Source: Yamagishiella unicocca (Eukaryota; Chlorophyta; Chlorophyceae; Chlamydomonadales; Volvocaceae). Taken from it: a stretch of 64,000 nt of DNA. Positions 32,698-45,000 of the stretch are shown here, in pieces (position 1 is the stretch's first letter; every line of letters begins with the position of its first letter). The position numbers were made by a program, and so were the translations under genes. The DNA is taken from contig BDSL01000002.1 in assembly GCA_003116995.1 (NCBI GenBank), positions 2,874,001-2,938,000 on the forward strand, read 5' to 3'. The notes beneath the pieces are model-generated. The model ran no database searches, was not told the DNA's origin, and saw only the letters and a program-made list of their open reading frames with translations.

Positions 32698-35600
32698 CCA
32701 GCGGTGGCATGAGCGGTTCGAAGGTGAGGCAGGAGGGGGTTGCGCCGCAGACCCTCTTGGACGCAGTGGCCAAGGCGGCCCTCCAGCTGGCCAACGGCAC
32801 CGACCAGGTGATCACTATCAGGTGGGTTTGGGAGTTGGGTTCCACATTCTCGAGATTTGCAAATCCGGGAAGCGAGCGAGGTGGCCACCCTGCGGCGCAC
32901 CCCCGTCCTCAATCAAGTCGACGGCACGGTACACCCCGCCGCAGGTCCCTCCGGTCCTCAAAACAGTACGGCATGCACCTGTCGTACCGCGACGCCTCCC
33001 ACTGGCCCGCCAACCCCAGCCTACGACGGGAGCCGGGACGGCTGAGCGCCAGGATCTCCCTGGATCTCGGCGAACTTCGCAACTTGGCAGGTGTTGGCCT
33101 TACAGAATCCAACGTCCCCAGTCCTGGCGAGACGGCCTCAACAAGGGCCCCAGCGTTTGAAATCCAGGCCGCCGGATTCCCTGGAGCCTGCACATACACA
33201 CCGACCCGCAGCAGGCGGATGCCACCGCCTAAGCATGCCGGCAGGGCCCCCTCGCCCGGCCCTGCCACTGACGCCTCATCCCCGGAAGCGCCGACCTGCG
33301 CTTGGCTGGACCCAGATCGCATTGTGTACGACCGCGCATTGTACGACTTTTGGCGCAGCCTCCAGCGCGACACGACGACCCCACTGACCCACAAAAAGAA
33401 ACGTCGGCGTCGGCGCCGCCGGTTGCGGCCGCCGCCGCCGCCGCCCCCGCCGCCGCCAGTTACCAGCTTGAGCGCGCCGAGCTACATGGTGATGTCGCCG
33501 TACTTCAACCTTACGTCGAACGATTTCGTGACGCTGTTGAGTCACCACATGGATTACCACGCTGCGATGGGTAGGTGTGCATGATGGAAAAGGGAAACGA
33601 CCGAATCGAACAGCCTTCGGCTGGGCTATCGAAGAGCTTTCGGCTGGGCTATCCAGCCCGACAACTGCGACGTTGCCAGTCGAGTTTGAGGTGCCTGGTT
33701 TTTGCTTCACCTGGGCAGCCAGCGGGTGCGCAACACCTGTGTGGCTAAGAGGTTGCGCGGTGCCTTAATCCTCCCCGCTGTCGTCCGCACACGTCGTACA
33801 TAATGTCGTACGCGTCATACATGTTCAGGCGTGCAGCGCTACCTGGTGTATGTGGAGGAGGGCGAGGAAGGGCTGGCGGCGGACGAACGGCTGGCGGTGC
33901 TTGCGGCGGCGGGGCGGGTGGACGTGGTGCGGTGGCGGGAGCTGCCGGCCTTCAAACAATCGGGGTCCGACGTACGACATCCGTACGCCAGCCAGGTGAG
34001 GCCAGCGCTCTGCCGTACCATGAAGTGGCGGTCAGGGCCGTTGCATCACGTGCAAACGTCCCCAGCAACGGCCAATCGTCACACGTTTGCCAAGCATACT
34101 TTGCACATTGCACGTCGCAGTCTTCATCATTCGATTGGTGAAGAACACGGGTTGCAGCGGCTTCGTCCCACTAAGCCCGGCCTTGCCCGCCGAATGCCTG
34201 CTTCGACCCCGGCTCTACACCGGCCCCCTCAGATACTCATCTACAATCATGCGCTACTTTCGCTATGGCACGAGGCGGCGGCCGTCGCTGTGGCGGTGAG
34301 CCGGGCGGGGGGAGGAGGGACACAGGCGATATAGGCAGGTAGGGTGGCCGCGCCAGTTGTTTTATTCGTCCGTGGAGCTTCGCATGTCCTAGGTACGTCA
34401 TTGCACCGACCACGTGTGCACGACACTTCGCGTCTAACCGCCCCGAACAGTTTGTTCGTTTGCTGTCTTATATCGCCGGTGATCCGGTATGGAACATTCC
34501 AGCTCCGATTTATCCTAGCTGCCTCTCGCGGCACGTTTCTCTCCGGCAGCCTGCTTTCGCCACTGGGCTCCAGGGAACCGAACCTGCCGTACCCTTCCTG
34601 CATGCCCTCAGGATCTGGACGAGTACCTCCTCACATCCCACACGATGAAGCTGGAGCAGGTGAGGAGGGAGGGTGCACGGCGTACGACACCAGTGTACGG
34701 CAACTGGACACATGTGTGCGTGTTTTGCGCCCGTGTGCGCGCCTGAAGGGCCGCGACTCAGCGGCCTGCGCCAGCAGCACTGACGCACCGAAGCACCGGC
34801 GCCAGCAGCACTGACGCCAGCAGTGCTCAACCGCAACGCACGCAGCGCTTGTGCCTGTTGCGTCTGTCCGCCGTTACCGTCGCTACCGCCGCCGCTATTA
34901 CCCATCCCCGCCACCGAATCAGCGCCTGCAACGGCGCTGCCGCTGCCGCTGCTGCTGACACTGCCGCCGCTGCTGCTGCCGCTGCTGCTGCCGCTGCTGC
35001 TGCCGCTGCTGCTGCTGCTGCTGCTACTGCCGCCGACGCGCAATGCAGGTCATCATGATGTGCGCCCCCCGGGGCCGCTACGCGCCTGCTGCGCTGTGGG
35101 TCCCCCGCCGCTCCGCGCACTGCACATCCTGCTGGGCAAGCCTGGTGGCGACGGACCCGGAAACACGAGCCCTGGTCGACATCCCGGAAGGCGCTCGCGG
35201 GCCACCAGCAAAGGCCCTGCAGGAGCTAGCGGCGAAGCACCTCGGCAACAAGACCCTGGTGGCGGCGGCGGCCACCCTGGAGCGCAAGATGTGGCTGGCT
35301 GACGGCGGCGGCGCCGCCACCGCCGCCGTTCCGGGGCACCACCCGCTGGAGGGGTACCGCCACTGGGGGGAGGGCTGGCACCACAAGAGCCTTATGTACA
35401 GTCACCTGGTGTCGTACTTTGGGGTGCACCTGGCGTACAGCGAGGCGGCCTCGAAGCGGCCGCACACGATCTCGCGGCTGGGCTGCGCGGTGTGGGCGCA
35501 TCTGGAGACGCAGCTCGGGCCTAGGGAGCAGCGGCCTCTGCTGGCGGCCGCAGAGGGATTGGAGGGGATGGGCGGAGAGGGGGGCGGTGTGAATGGTACG

Positions 35601-35906
35601 GGGGGAGCGTACAACAGTACGGAGGCAGCGCACAACGGTACGGAGGGCGGGTACAACGGTACTGAGGAAGGGTACAGTGCTACGGAGGGTGAGTACAACG
35701 GTACGGAGCGAGGGTACAACGGCATGGAGGGAGGGTACAACGGTACGGATCGAGGGCACAACGGCACGGAGGAAGGGTACGGCAGCGGCAAGGTGCGTTC
35801 GCGCGGTGGGTTGGTGCCGGTGGAGAACAGGTACTGGGGGACGCTGGAGCGGTGCATCGGGCGGCCGGTGCCGAGGACCTGGTACTGGGGGCAGCAGAAA
35901 GGGTGA
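31600..35906 (+). CDS. GT92/DUF23-like glycosyltransferase, type II membrane protein, 7 exons
   Basis: Exons: 31600-31722, 32370-32821, 32945-33570, 33829-33995, 34233-34295, 34612-34659, 35049-35906; phases agree; about 778 residues. Residues 4-22 (FVIVASILVLLLSLAGL) are a signal anchor. The catalytic region runs over about residues 370-640. YMVMSPYFNLTSNDF, LLSHHMDYHAAMGVQRYLVY, QILIYNHALLSLWHE, the acidic DLDEY motif and HHKSLMYSHLVSYFGVH follow the order seen in plant GALS and other GT92 enzymes. There the (I/V)DxDE box binds the metal-nucleotide sugar. It should act in the Golgi on glycans; donor and acceptor are unknown. Extras: a poly-Ser run, an Arg- and Pro-rich linker, and eight 7-residue repeats with N-glycosylation sequons (about 681-736). 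Intron 2 (32822-32944) is 123 bp and stop-free, so it may be retained. Exon 2 could start at 32376 instead. Confidence 0.72.
32671..32703. repeat. AGC trinucleotide repeat coding poly-Ser in the GT92 gene
   Basis: About ten AGC codons in a row encode the Ser run in exon 2. Confidence 0.9.
34951..35032. repeat. CTG/CCG trinucleotide repeat before the GT92 exon 7 acceptor
   Basis: CTGCTGCTGCCG units lie within 20-100 bp upstream of the acceptor at 35048, in the polypyrimidine-tract position of intron 6. Confidence 0.85.
35610..35777 (+). repeat. 21-bp coding repeat, 8 units, N-glycosylation sequon array
   Basis: In frame it encodes YNSTEAA, HNGTEGG, YNGTEEG, YSATEGE, YNGTERG, YNGMEGG, YNGTDRG and HNGTEEG. 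Six of the eight carry N-x-T, and another NGT lies just upstream. Confidence 0.92.
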
Positions 35907-37362
35907 CTTAGCGGGGCGCATTTGCAAGCAAACGGACGAAGGAGCGCAATCAAGGACGGACGCCTATAACACATGTCTTAGTCCTGTCTCCAGACGCGCC
36001 TCGTGGTTTTTCATTCACGTGGGCGAGGGCGTGCACGTCCAAAACCACACATGGCGTGACACGTGCCAAAGAAAGCCGCCCTGGGGCATTCATGAGAGTA
36101 GCGTCTTGAGGACTGAGGTCGTACCGGTGCTGTGCTGGTGGTAGCTATCTGAGGGACTACCTGTGTTAGTAGCATACAAGACCCTGGATGTTTCGTGTGG
36201 TGTGCACTTTTGGGACTGCTGCAAACTCAAGCTCGGACAGCGCATTTGTATGCCATGAGTGTATATGGGGGCCTGGAAAGCGGATTACCGGCCTTCCCCG
36301 AACAAACCTTCCCATTTTTGCGTGCCCCCGGCCTGGGCCCTGTTCTGGGAAACATTTTGGTAGTAGTAACTGTTACAGTGGGTTCCAGACGAGAAGGTAG
36401 AACCATCGGGCACATCGCACTTGGTGTTCGATGAAAAACAATATGCTGTCTTGACATGCTGGGACTGGGGCTGCGCTTCCTTTGTACAGATCTTTCCCGC
36501 GTGCCAATAAGCCGGCGTCGGCAGGCAGTCGCGATTGGTGTGCAGGTTGGGACCGGAGAAGTGACCGAGTAAATGGAGGGAGCGGGTAATAAATGACGTA
36601 ACGTTGTGTGACAGAGGGACGGCCTCGAGAGTCCGTGTCTCGTTTGGCTCGACGATACAGCACGCAGAGCTATGTAGCTCGTTATAGCTGCGGTGGCTGG
36701 TAGCAGCAATGGTGTTGCCGGTCAGCTTCTGGCTGGCGGTGTCGGCGCTCGGCGCTGGGAATGATTCGCGAATCGGCACTGAGCGGTCGAGTGACACGGA
36801 GTGACTCGGCCCCAAATAGGCAAACTGCGTCTCAACCGTCACTCAGGTAGCCGGAGAAGCGCGGTGCTGCGCTGCAGCCGACTAATTCCACAGTTCCATT
36901 ATTTGCTTTCGTTGTTTGTAATCCTTGCCAGATCGCCAAGACACTTCAACCTGCCGTGTGCCTACGCCCTACGGAGGTGGATGTCGTCATAGGCACTCAT
37001 TCAGCCGTGACAGTTCCTGGCTGGTAGATTCCTCGCGCCGACCTCCATGCCACGGGCTGCGTTGCGGCGAAATGCAAAGCAACAGCGCTTTCTGCCGCAA
37101 GAATAACGGCTCGGGGCCGCCGGCTGAGTATCGCTTAGCTTGTCGTCGTTTTATTATTGGCATATTTCACGGCCGTGACTAGAAACCCGTGGGCCAAGTA
37201 CGGACGGCCTCGCGGAACTCGAATAAGATCAACCAGCGACCCAACTGACAACCTAAGCGCTGTGGCGCCTGCCTTCAAGCTTCAGTAGCCGCGTCTGCGC
37301 ACGTACCGCCTGGCTGGTCCTTTGTGCCATTGCTGTGGCTGACTTCAGTAGCGTCAGAAGTG
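35907..37362. other. Intergenic region between the GT92 and septin genes
   Basis: About 1.45 kb. It contains a dispersed repeat copy at 36359-36405. No exon with consistent splice sites was found on either strand. Confidence 0.5.
36359..36405 (+). repeat. Dispersed GGTAGTAGTAACTG element, copy downstream of the GT92 gene
   Basis: Reads GGTAGTAGTAACTGTTACAG then TGGGTTCCAGACGAGAAGGT and AGAACCATCGGGC. The extension past TTCCAGA is shared, in reverse complement, with copies at 45125-45176 and 52013-52067, so the element is at least ~50 bp. Confidence 0.85.
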
Positions 37363-40300
37363 ATGGACGCCGCTGCACAGTCCGCCTCAGAAGAGGGTTC
37401 TCTGGTGCGGGTGTCCTTAAATAACGAAGGAGAAGAAGGCGGCAGTAGCTGCGGCAGCCGCACTGCAAGTGGCAGCGTCTGCGCTCTCCCAGCCGGCCTA
37501 GACGAGAATGACGGCAACGGCGGCGGCGGTGGCACCAGCTACGACATCGTCCATCCCGGCGACGTCGGCGGCACTGGCGACAGCAGCGCCAGCCGCGACG
37601 CCCCGACACCCACACCCAGCGAGCTCCATGCTGACGTCATCCTTGCCTCAACCAGCGCTGCCGCACTGGGCGCTGCTGTGCGGCCCGGCGTCCTCCTCAG
37701 CCCTGGTGGCTCCCTGCGCGGCAGGCCGCCGCCGGCTGCTGAGGCGCCGCGCCGCCGGGCCCACAGCCGCATGCCGCTGGTGCGCGGAGGCGTCGCTGGC
37801 GCGGACCGCCGCGCCCTGCCACTTCGACCGCCGGCACCTCCGGCACAGCGGCGGCGGGAGCTCGGCGGCGCGGTGCCGAGACTCGCGGTGGGCGGATTTG
37901 CGTCACAGCTGCCACCGCCGCCGCCGCCGCCGCCGCCGCCGGCCGCAGCCGCCCCGGCAATGCCAGCATACCTGCGGTTAATGCTGGCGGGCGGCCCAGC
38001 TCTTGGCAAGACCACTTGGATCCGGAATCTGGCACACATGTACGGGTTTACTGGATCTGCTGCCGGCGTCGCCGACCCGGGTGCGTCTGAAGTCCGTCAC
38101 TGATGCCTTTCGGCAGTGCAGCCGCCGGCTCGCGTCGGAAGGCATCCATTCTCGACTTCCCTTCCCAACAATTCTTAAAATAACTACATTATAACACGGC
38201 ACAAGAACACTAGGGTTTGCCGTGTGGCACGTTAGTGTCACCTTCGGCCGACTCTTAATCCCCCGTCACACCCATCGCGTCCGGGATCACGTACACTGTC
38301 TGCCGCGATGAGAGTCACACGCCACCGATCTATACCGTCCGGTCTGGAGCCCATTGTGACCGCTACTGCTGCTACCGTCCCTTACAGGCCAGCCCGTCCC
38401 ACCTGTCCCCGCTGCCGCCCGACGCAGGTCTCGCCTCCCCCACCAGCCTCTCCACCTTCCAGCACCAGCTCAAGGAGCTGACGACCCGGCTGGGGCCCCT
38501 ACCGATGCCGGGCACCAGCCGCCTGATGCATATGACGCTGCAGGACACTCCAGGGATGGGCGGTGGCCAAGGCGACCCGGGTACGATGCGCACTGCGCTG
38601 TGCATGCGCAGGCGGTTGCAATAAACCTGCGCAGCCGTCGCCTATTTGTCGCGGTGTCCCGTGCTTCCTGTTAATTCGCGGCATTCGCGGCATGACGGCA
38701 TAGTCGAGAAGCGGCGTGACGGCATAGTCGACGACCAATCCAGGAGTGCAAACACACGCGGGGCCTTCCGGGTGTGAGCATTACTGTAGTTCCCAGCCAG
38801 CTTTGGGTAACACACATAACGGCATAGGGACCTGCCCGCCTTCCACCTGCCGTCCCCTCCTCCGCCCAGACCTTGTGCTGCGCTGCCTGCTGAGCCACCT
38901 GGCCGAGCAGTTGCAGCGGGATTACCACTACGCGGGTGGCGCCACGGCACTGGCCACACGAGGCGACGCGGACGGGCTGCTGCCGCACGGGGTGACCGCG
39001 TGTCTTTACTTCCTGCCGCCGCACAGGTGTGTTAGGCAGCGTCAGCTGGCGGCAGGAGCGGCCCTCCTTGCGGGCGGGCGAGGCTGTTTGTTTGTGGGCT
39101 CTTCAATCAAAGGGGCTGCAAAGTAGACACGACCTCTGCTAAGTGCAGTATGCTACAGCGCCCGCATGTTTTGGGTTGTCTGCGCTTGCTGGCGCAACTT
39201 TGCTTTGGGCGCCTGCTACCTGCTGCTCCCCCTCCACTTCTGCGGGGCACCTGATCGCCTGGGCAATTGCTGCATAACCGTAACCGCCTCAGGCTGGGCC
39301 CCTGTGACCTTGCCGCCATGTCGGCACTCAGCCGCCTGGCGCCGGTATTGCCTGTTTTGTCGCACGTGGATGCCATGGATGTGGACGAGCTGGAGAGGTA
39401 CCGGAGCACAGTCGCGGACGACATGGCGTCTTACAAGCTTGGGGGTGCGTGTGCACGTTGTGCTTTTTGTGTGTTGGCTGTGCTGGGAGCTTCGCTCGCT
39501 TACGTTACGTTCAAGGCGGGGACCGAAGTGACTTCATCCGCCTAACCATGCAGCTCTGAGTTTAACTTTAGCTTTGAGTTCCTGAGTTCGCCCGACGGTG
39601 CTGATGGCGGCGCACGGCGCCCCGCCTGCAGGCGAGCCGGCGCCTATACAGGCGGCAGTGCTCGACCCACAGGTCATCGAGTCCCTCGGGCTGGACTCCG
39701 CCCGCTGCCAGGCCCTGCGCAACGGCATCTTCGCCGTAATGGCCTCTGAGACGCTCGCCGTGGCCACCACTGGCCCAACACGTGGCGAGTGGCGGGACGG
39801 AACCGGCGACCGCAGTGGTGGCAGCCGGCGCAGCAGCAGCAGTGGCGAAGTGGGCGGCGGCGGCAGCCGCGGAGGGCTCGAGCGACAGGACTCCGTCATT
39901 AGCGGCAGTGCGTGTGATGAGGTCGTGTACCAGCAGGCCGCAAGGCAGCTGCTGCAGAAGCAGCACCAGCAGCAGGGGCAGCAAGAGGATGAGCCTCAGC
40001 TGGCTCAGCTCCGGCAAGAGGTGGTCGCCGGGGGTTCGGATGTCGATGTGGGGACGGCGGCGTGGGAGGCCGCATCCGCGGTGGTGGTGCCGGCGCGGTG
40101 CTATGGCTGGGGCGCCGTCAGCTGCGCCGATCGCCGCTACTCCGACACTGTGCTGCTGGCTCGTCTGCTGGTGGAGGGGGCGTGGCCGCTGCTGCGAGCC
40201 AGCAACGAACGGTGCGTTTCCGGCTGGAGTGGTGAGGGAGGAAACGAATACGGCTGCATGATGTAATTTACGAAGGCATGCCGTGCTGCGATTCCCACCC

Positions 40301-40974
40301 TTCAACCCCAGTCGCCTGCCCGCCGCCTCTGCGAACATACACACCCCGTGTCGCATGCTCGCAGCTACGCGGCCTTCTGCGACCTGTACGAGGCGGCGGG
40401 CTGCGACGTTCGGGTCCTGGTCGACCAGATCTTGGCGCCGTACGAACCGGCCGACAACCTCAGTGCGACCGCGACGATGCAGCTTCGCCGCGAGCTGATC
40501 GCCGTACAGCGCAACCTCGATGACGAGATGGCCAGCTTCGCCCTGTACGCCGCGGAGCGTGAGGCAGAGCTGCAGCAGGCCAGGAGCGAGGCGGCGAGCG
40601 GCAACCCCGCCGTCGTACGACAGCATGTACGGCGTTGGCGGGTGTGGCTGACCCGGGTTGCGGTGGGCGCTGCGATTGGGGCCTGGGTTCTTGGCGGGCT
40701 CTATGTGCAGCGCAAGTTCACCTTCGCCAGCGGAAACGCTTCGGGGCTGCGGTCCGTTCCGACGGGCCCTGGTCCTGCTGCCTGGGGGCAGCCGTGGTCG
40801 ACGGCGCTGCGGGCATGTGGTGCCCTGGCAGGGAGGCCGGCGCAGGTGGCATCCACATCGTTCACCAGCGCTGGCACACCGCCGGCGGTGACCTCGGCCG
40901 CGCATTGCGGCCGCGGGGCGAGTAGGAGCTGCAGCTGCGGGTGTGGCGGGGCGTGGCCTCGAGCGCTGGGGTAG
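37363..40974 (+). CDS. Septin GTPase with C-terminal membrane segment, 6 exons
   Basis: Exons: 37363-38080, 38388-38580, 38870-39026, 39293-39444, 39632-40211, 40365-40974; about 800 residues. Residues 1-205 are a disordered Pro/Arg/Gly extension ending in a poly-Pro run. The G domain follows: Walker A GGPALGKT (~209), DTPGMG as the G3 box, VTACLYFLPPHRLGPCDLAAMSALSRL like the septin CLYFxxPTGHxLxxLD block, then VLPVLSHVDAM where septins have xAKAD. Later come AVMASETLAV, the RCYGWGAV stretch (compare YPWG) and a septin-like RYAAFCDLYE. VWLTRVAVGAAIGAWVLGGL (~693-713) is a predicted membrane helix. Known: chlamydomonad algae carry one septin; septins form membrane-bound filaments. Odd: SHVD replaces the guanine-specificity AKAD box. 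Exon 1 ends in phase 1 but exon 2 is read from phase 0, so that junction is unresolved (missed micro-exon or other donor). The other junctions agree. Confidence 0.8.
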
Positions 40975-41242
40975 TTGTATCAGGTGTCGGGGGCAAAAAG
41001 AGGCGGGAATGGAGGGAACGACAGCTGCCGCGAGGGCAGAGGCAATCTGTATGGCGTGGCGTTGATGTAGTGGCGGAGTCCCGGGTGTTGTTTGGACGCA
41101 GTTGCATCATTGCATAATAAAGCTATTCGTAGGCGTCAGTCGGAACGAACCGCGTCCCGTTAACAAAGGTGCTCCTAGGTGCTGCTGGTTAAGCAGCGTA
41201 CGGTTGTCAGCTTATTATGGTTGCGCTAGCAAAATGGCGTGA

Positions 41243-41247
41243 TGTAA
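41243..41247 (+). terminator. TGTAA polyadenylation signal, probably of the septin gene
   Basis: TGTAA occurs 269 bp after the septin stop, the first on this strand that I noted. Confidence 0.5.
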
Positions 41248-42010
41248 GGGTGTATAAAAACGCCGCCCGGCTAAGGCTGCCTGGTCGGCCGGCCTAGTGT
41301 TTCCACCTATCCCCGAGCTCCTCACCTATCCCTCCAGACAGCTCCACATCCGTCCCTCCCAGCGGCGTCACCTCGCCGCAGCTTCCGCCTTTTCAACACG
41401 AGGATGAGCCATGAGCAGCACACTGGCCCATACAGTGCACCGGGGTCGGGACAGCGCGGGAGCAAGTCCCTCGTCAGCGGCGTCCTTCGGCGTTGACGCT
41501 GTGGTGGAACCATAGGGCAGCTAGTAAGCAACATGTAGACCCGAGGCACTGGTGGCTTCGATACCCTCCCTCGTAAGGACGCAATATCAATTAAACATAT
41601 TGGCGTCGCGGCCATTTGGTCGAACAGCGGGTGGTCGCACTTTGCAGTTGCTCAACTGTGACGACGAAAACTTGCAGAGACCAATTACAGATTTTCCAAA
41701 TACTGTATAGTTGGGATAAACCTGCTATAAGTTACCTCCTAAGCGAAAGGAACATGGTTTTGGAATCCACAGGCTGTCGGGCTCATCGGCTCAAAACAGC
41801 AGCTGAGGCACTCGCCTGGCAGTATAGCAGCGACCTCCTTAACACCTCCTTGCATTCTCTTCACTATTTACCATAAACAAAAAACTGCATACTCTTGTGC
41901 TCTTGCCTATACCGGGTAGCTGTCTATGTTCCACATTCGACGGGCGCAGCGGTGCCCGTACGGTCGGCCTATGAGTTATCCCAAATGCTAATGTGTGAAC
42001 AGTCGTAGCC
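41248..42010. other. Intergenic and promoter region
   Basis: No exon is seen. 41640-42000 is relatively AT-rich, as expected upstream of the gene starting at 42011. Confidence 0.45.
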
Positions 42011-45000
42011 ATGTCAACATTACCAGATGGCTCTCTGTTACCAGCCCGGTTGGCGCCAGCAGTCGCTTTGGCCGGTGGCAGCGCTGAACCTGGGCCCGCA
42101 ACCAGCGGCCGCTCCCCAACCAAAGTAGCATTCAGAGAAAAAAATGACGAATACGAGTACCGCAGCCGGCATCACCGAAAAGGCAGCGCAAGCAGCGACG
42201 AGTCAGAGCCCAGCAGCAGCTCCAGCAGCGACACCAGCAGCAGCCCGGACGCACGTCATCGGAGTCACAGCCGCAGGTCACAGCGCAAAAGCGGCCGGGA
42301 CGGCCGACATGACCGCCACAAACACTCGCAGGATCGATGCCGGGAACATGACCAACGGCAGCGACAACCCAAACGCGCTTCACAAGGTATGCTCCATATC
42401 GCCCCTCGCCACCACCACGCACATTGCCGGCACCTGAACCGAGCTCTGCGCATGACAATGCCCGGATATTCGCACGACCTGCACCCACTATCTCGCTCCC
42501 AAACGCGCTTCACAAGGTATGCTCCATATCGCCCCTCGCCACCACCACGCACATTGCCGGCACCTGAACCGAGCTCTGCGCATGACAATGCCCGGATATT
42601 CGCACGACCTGCACCCACTATCTCGCTCCAGCCCGTCTAAATTCCACCTCTTGGGGCCCCTCAACAGCCACACAACACCTGACGTCTACATCTACCACCT
42701 ACAACGTCCCCTCCAGTCCCGGCCCCGGTGGGGTCGGCAGCGGACCCCCGCCGGGGCTGTTCCAGGCCGCCCACCCGCACCTGACAATGCACCCCCAGCA
42801 AGGGATGCTGTGCACGGGTGAGGGGCCGACTGGGGCGACCCACGCGATCGTCAAAGCATGGGCCGGGGCGTGCTAGGCTCGCCTGCTACCGCGTTATGGG
42901 AGGCGGGCTGTCGGGATGGGTTACGGAGCCGCCCCTATCCCTGGAGCCTCCGCTGCCAGGGCACCCTGACCACAGCTACGCTGTGGATCCCCCTGCGTCC
43001 TGCTTCCGGCAGTAGTAACTGTTACAGTGGGTTCCAGACCAGCAGTCAGTGTAGCGCTGAGGCGATGCTGCCTTCTTTTGTTGCGGGAAGGGTATTTCTC
43101 AGGTAGCGGGTCTCTGCCGCTGCCCCTTTGTCTGCCGCACACGGATGCAACACCAGCCTCGGCCCTGCCAACACGATTCTGGCGCTGCGCGCCCATGCTG
43201 TGCGCCCATGCTGCGCACCTATGCTGCGCACCCATGCCTTGCGCCCGCAGGTCCCCTCCCCTCGCAGCCCTGCTCCCATCCACACCACCAGCAGCAACAG
43301 CAGACAGCTCCTGGAGTCCTGTCGCTACTGCCGCCGCCCGGCTACTGCCCCCCGCCGCCGCCGCACTACCCCGGCTCCCCTTCCCCCGCCGCCACGCCAA
43401 CCAAGGCATACACATCCCCACGCGGCGCACAGGACCCGCCGCCGACGCTGCTCATGTCACAGTACGGCAGCCAGCAGCCGTGCTGCCACCCGGTTCCGTA
43501 CGGTCTGGCTCCGATGATGGTGGCGGGCGGCGCGAGGCCGCCCTACCAGGCGCCCTTCCCCGGCAGCCCCCCGCCGCCGCACCAGCAGCAGCCGCAGCAG
43601 CCGAGCATGTGCTCCTCCCTGCTGGACCCCCTCCAGATGCTGGCCCTCAACGGAAACCCCGGAAGGCCCCTCTTGGTGCTGCCGGAGGGAGCCCCGGCGG
43701 CCTTGCAGTACCATCCCGGCCTCGCGCCCCCGCCCGGGGGGATGGCGGGCTGTGGTGGTGGGGTACTCCCGCAGCAGCAGCATGTCCACCCGCACCACCT
43801 TCAGCAGCTGCAGCAGCAAGCGCTACCGTTACCGCTGTCGCTGCCGGTGCTGCCGCCGCCGCACGGCGTGCAGCAGCAGAACGCCGGCGGGCTCAACATG
43901 CTGTACGACGAAACCACACAGGAGGTCGTGATGGCGGACAGCGTCATGACGAAGCAGCTGGCCAACCAGGTGTGGTCAACCTCGGATGCGCAGGATCCGA
44001 AAGTTCCAGAAGGGACTTGGGCTATGTTGGGTAACGGAGGGTACAACCTGGGTGTAGGACAGGCTGCACCCTGTCCGCGCACCTTGTCCGTGTCCACCAC
44101 ACCCCGCCCCGGTGCCCCTTCTCCTATGTCGTTTGAACGGGATTTCTCACCACAACCGCCACACCCCGCCCGCCAACCTGCACCCCTCAGGGCCACGTCT
44201 TGGCGCCGCTCCACGACGCCTACCGCACCAAGCTGGCGGCGCTGCAGGCGGCGGTCAACGGGCAGCTGCTGGCCAAGCGCGAGGCGCTGGTGCAGCAGCA
44301 CGCGCGGCTGGCGGCCAGGGCGGGGGAGGTGGCGGCGCAGCGGGCGGCGTTAGAGCGGGAGGTGGCGGTGAGTGGGGGCGGTGGGGGCGCCGACTGGCGA
44401 GCGGGTTGGGTTTCGGAGGCGGGACCGGGATCAGAGCAGTACGACATTTCACAGCCCATTGTAACAGGGTAACAGGTTTACTACTGCCACGACGAGGGCA
44501 GGGTACAAACCCGAGCCCCGGCTGCTCCCCGCCCTTCTCGGATTTCTCGCCTCATACGATCGACACGTGTCCCTATCCCTTTCCGCAGGTCCTGGCCGAG
44601 GACATGACCGGCCGCATCCGCTCCGCCGAGTCGCTGAAGCAGGCGCTGCTGGGTCGGGAGGTGGGCGAGGTGGGCAACCAGTTGGACGCCATACAGCGGC
44701 TGCTGGGGGACATCGTGGCGGCGTCGGGGGCGGGGCCGGTGGACTTCCTCAACGCCTACCGCCAGCTGGCAGACACTTGCGCCAGGTGAGTGTGGGGGCC
44801 CGGGTACGAGAGGAAAGCCATGGGTGGCGAGGGGGGTAGGGGCGTTTCGAGGAAGACCCGTGGATGCGAGAAAAAACTGTGGGTGGTGGGGAGGAGCCAA
44901 TGCAGATGACATAGGAGGGGTGGTGGTGGAGGTGGGGACAGAGCTGCCGGCTGGGTTGTCTGGCGTATTTTCTCGCGGGTGAGAGCCGCTTGGTGGGCTA

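Noticed and set aside
39568..40905. 445-codon minus-strand open frame
   Set aside because: It lies antisense to septin exons 5-6, has no conserved blocks, and arises from GC-rich codon use on the other strand.
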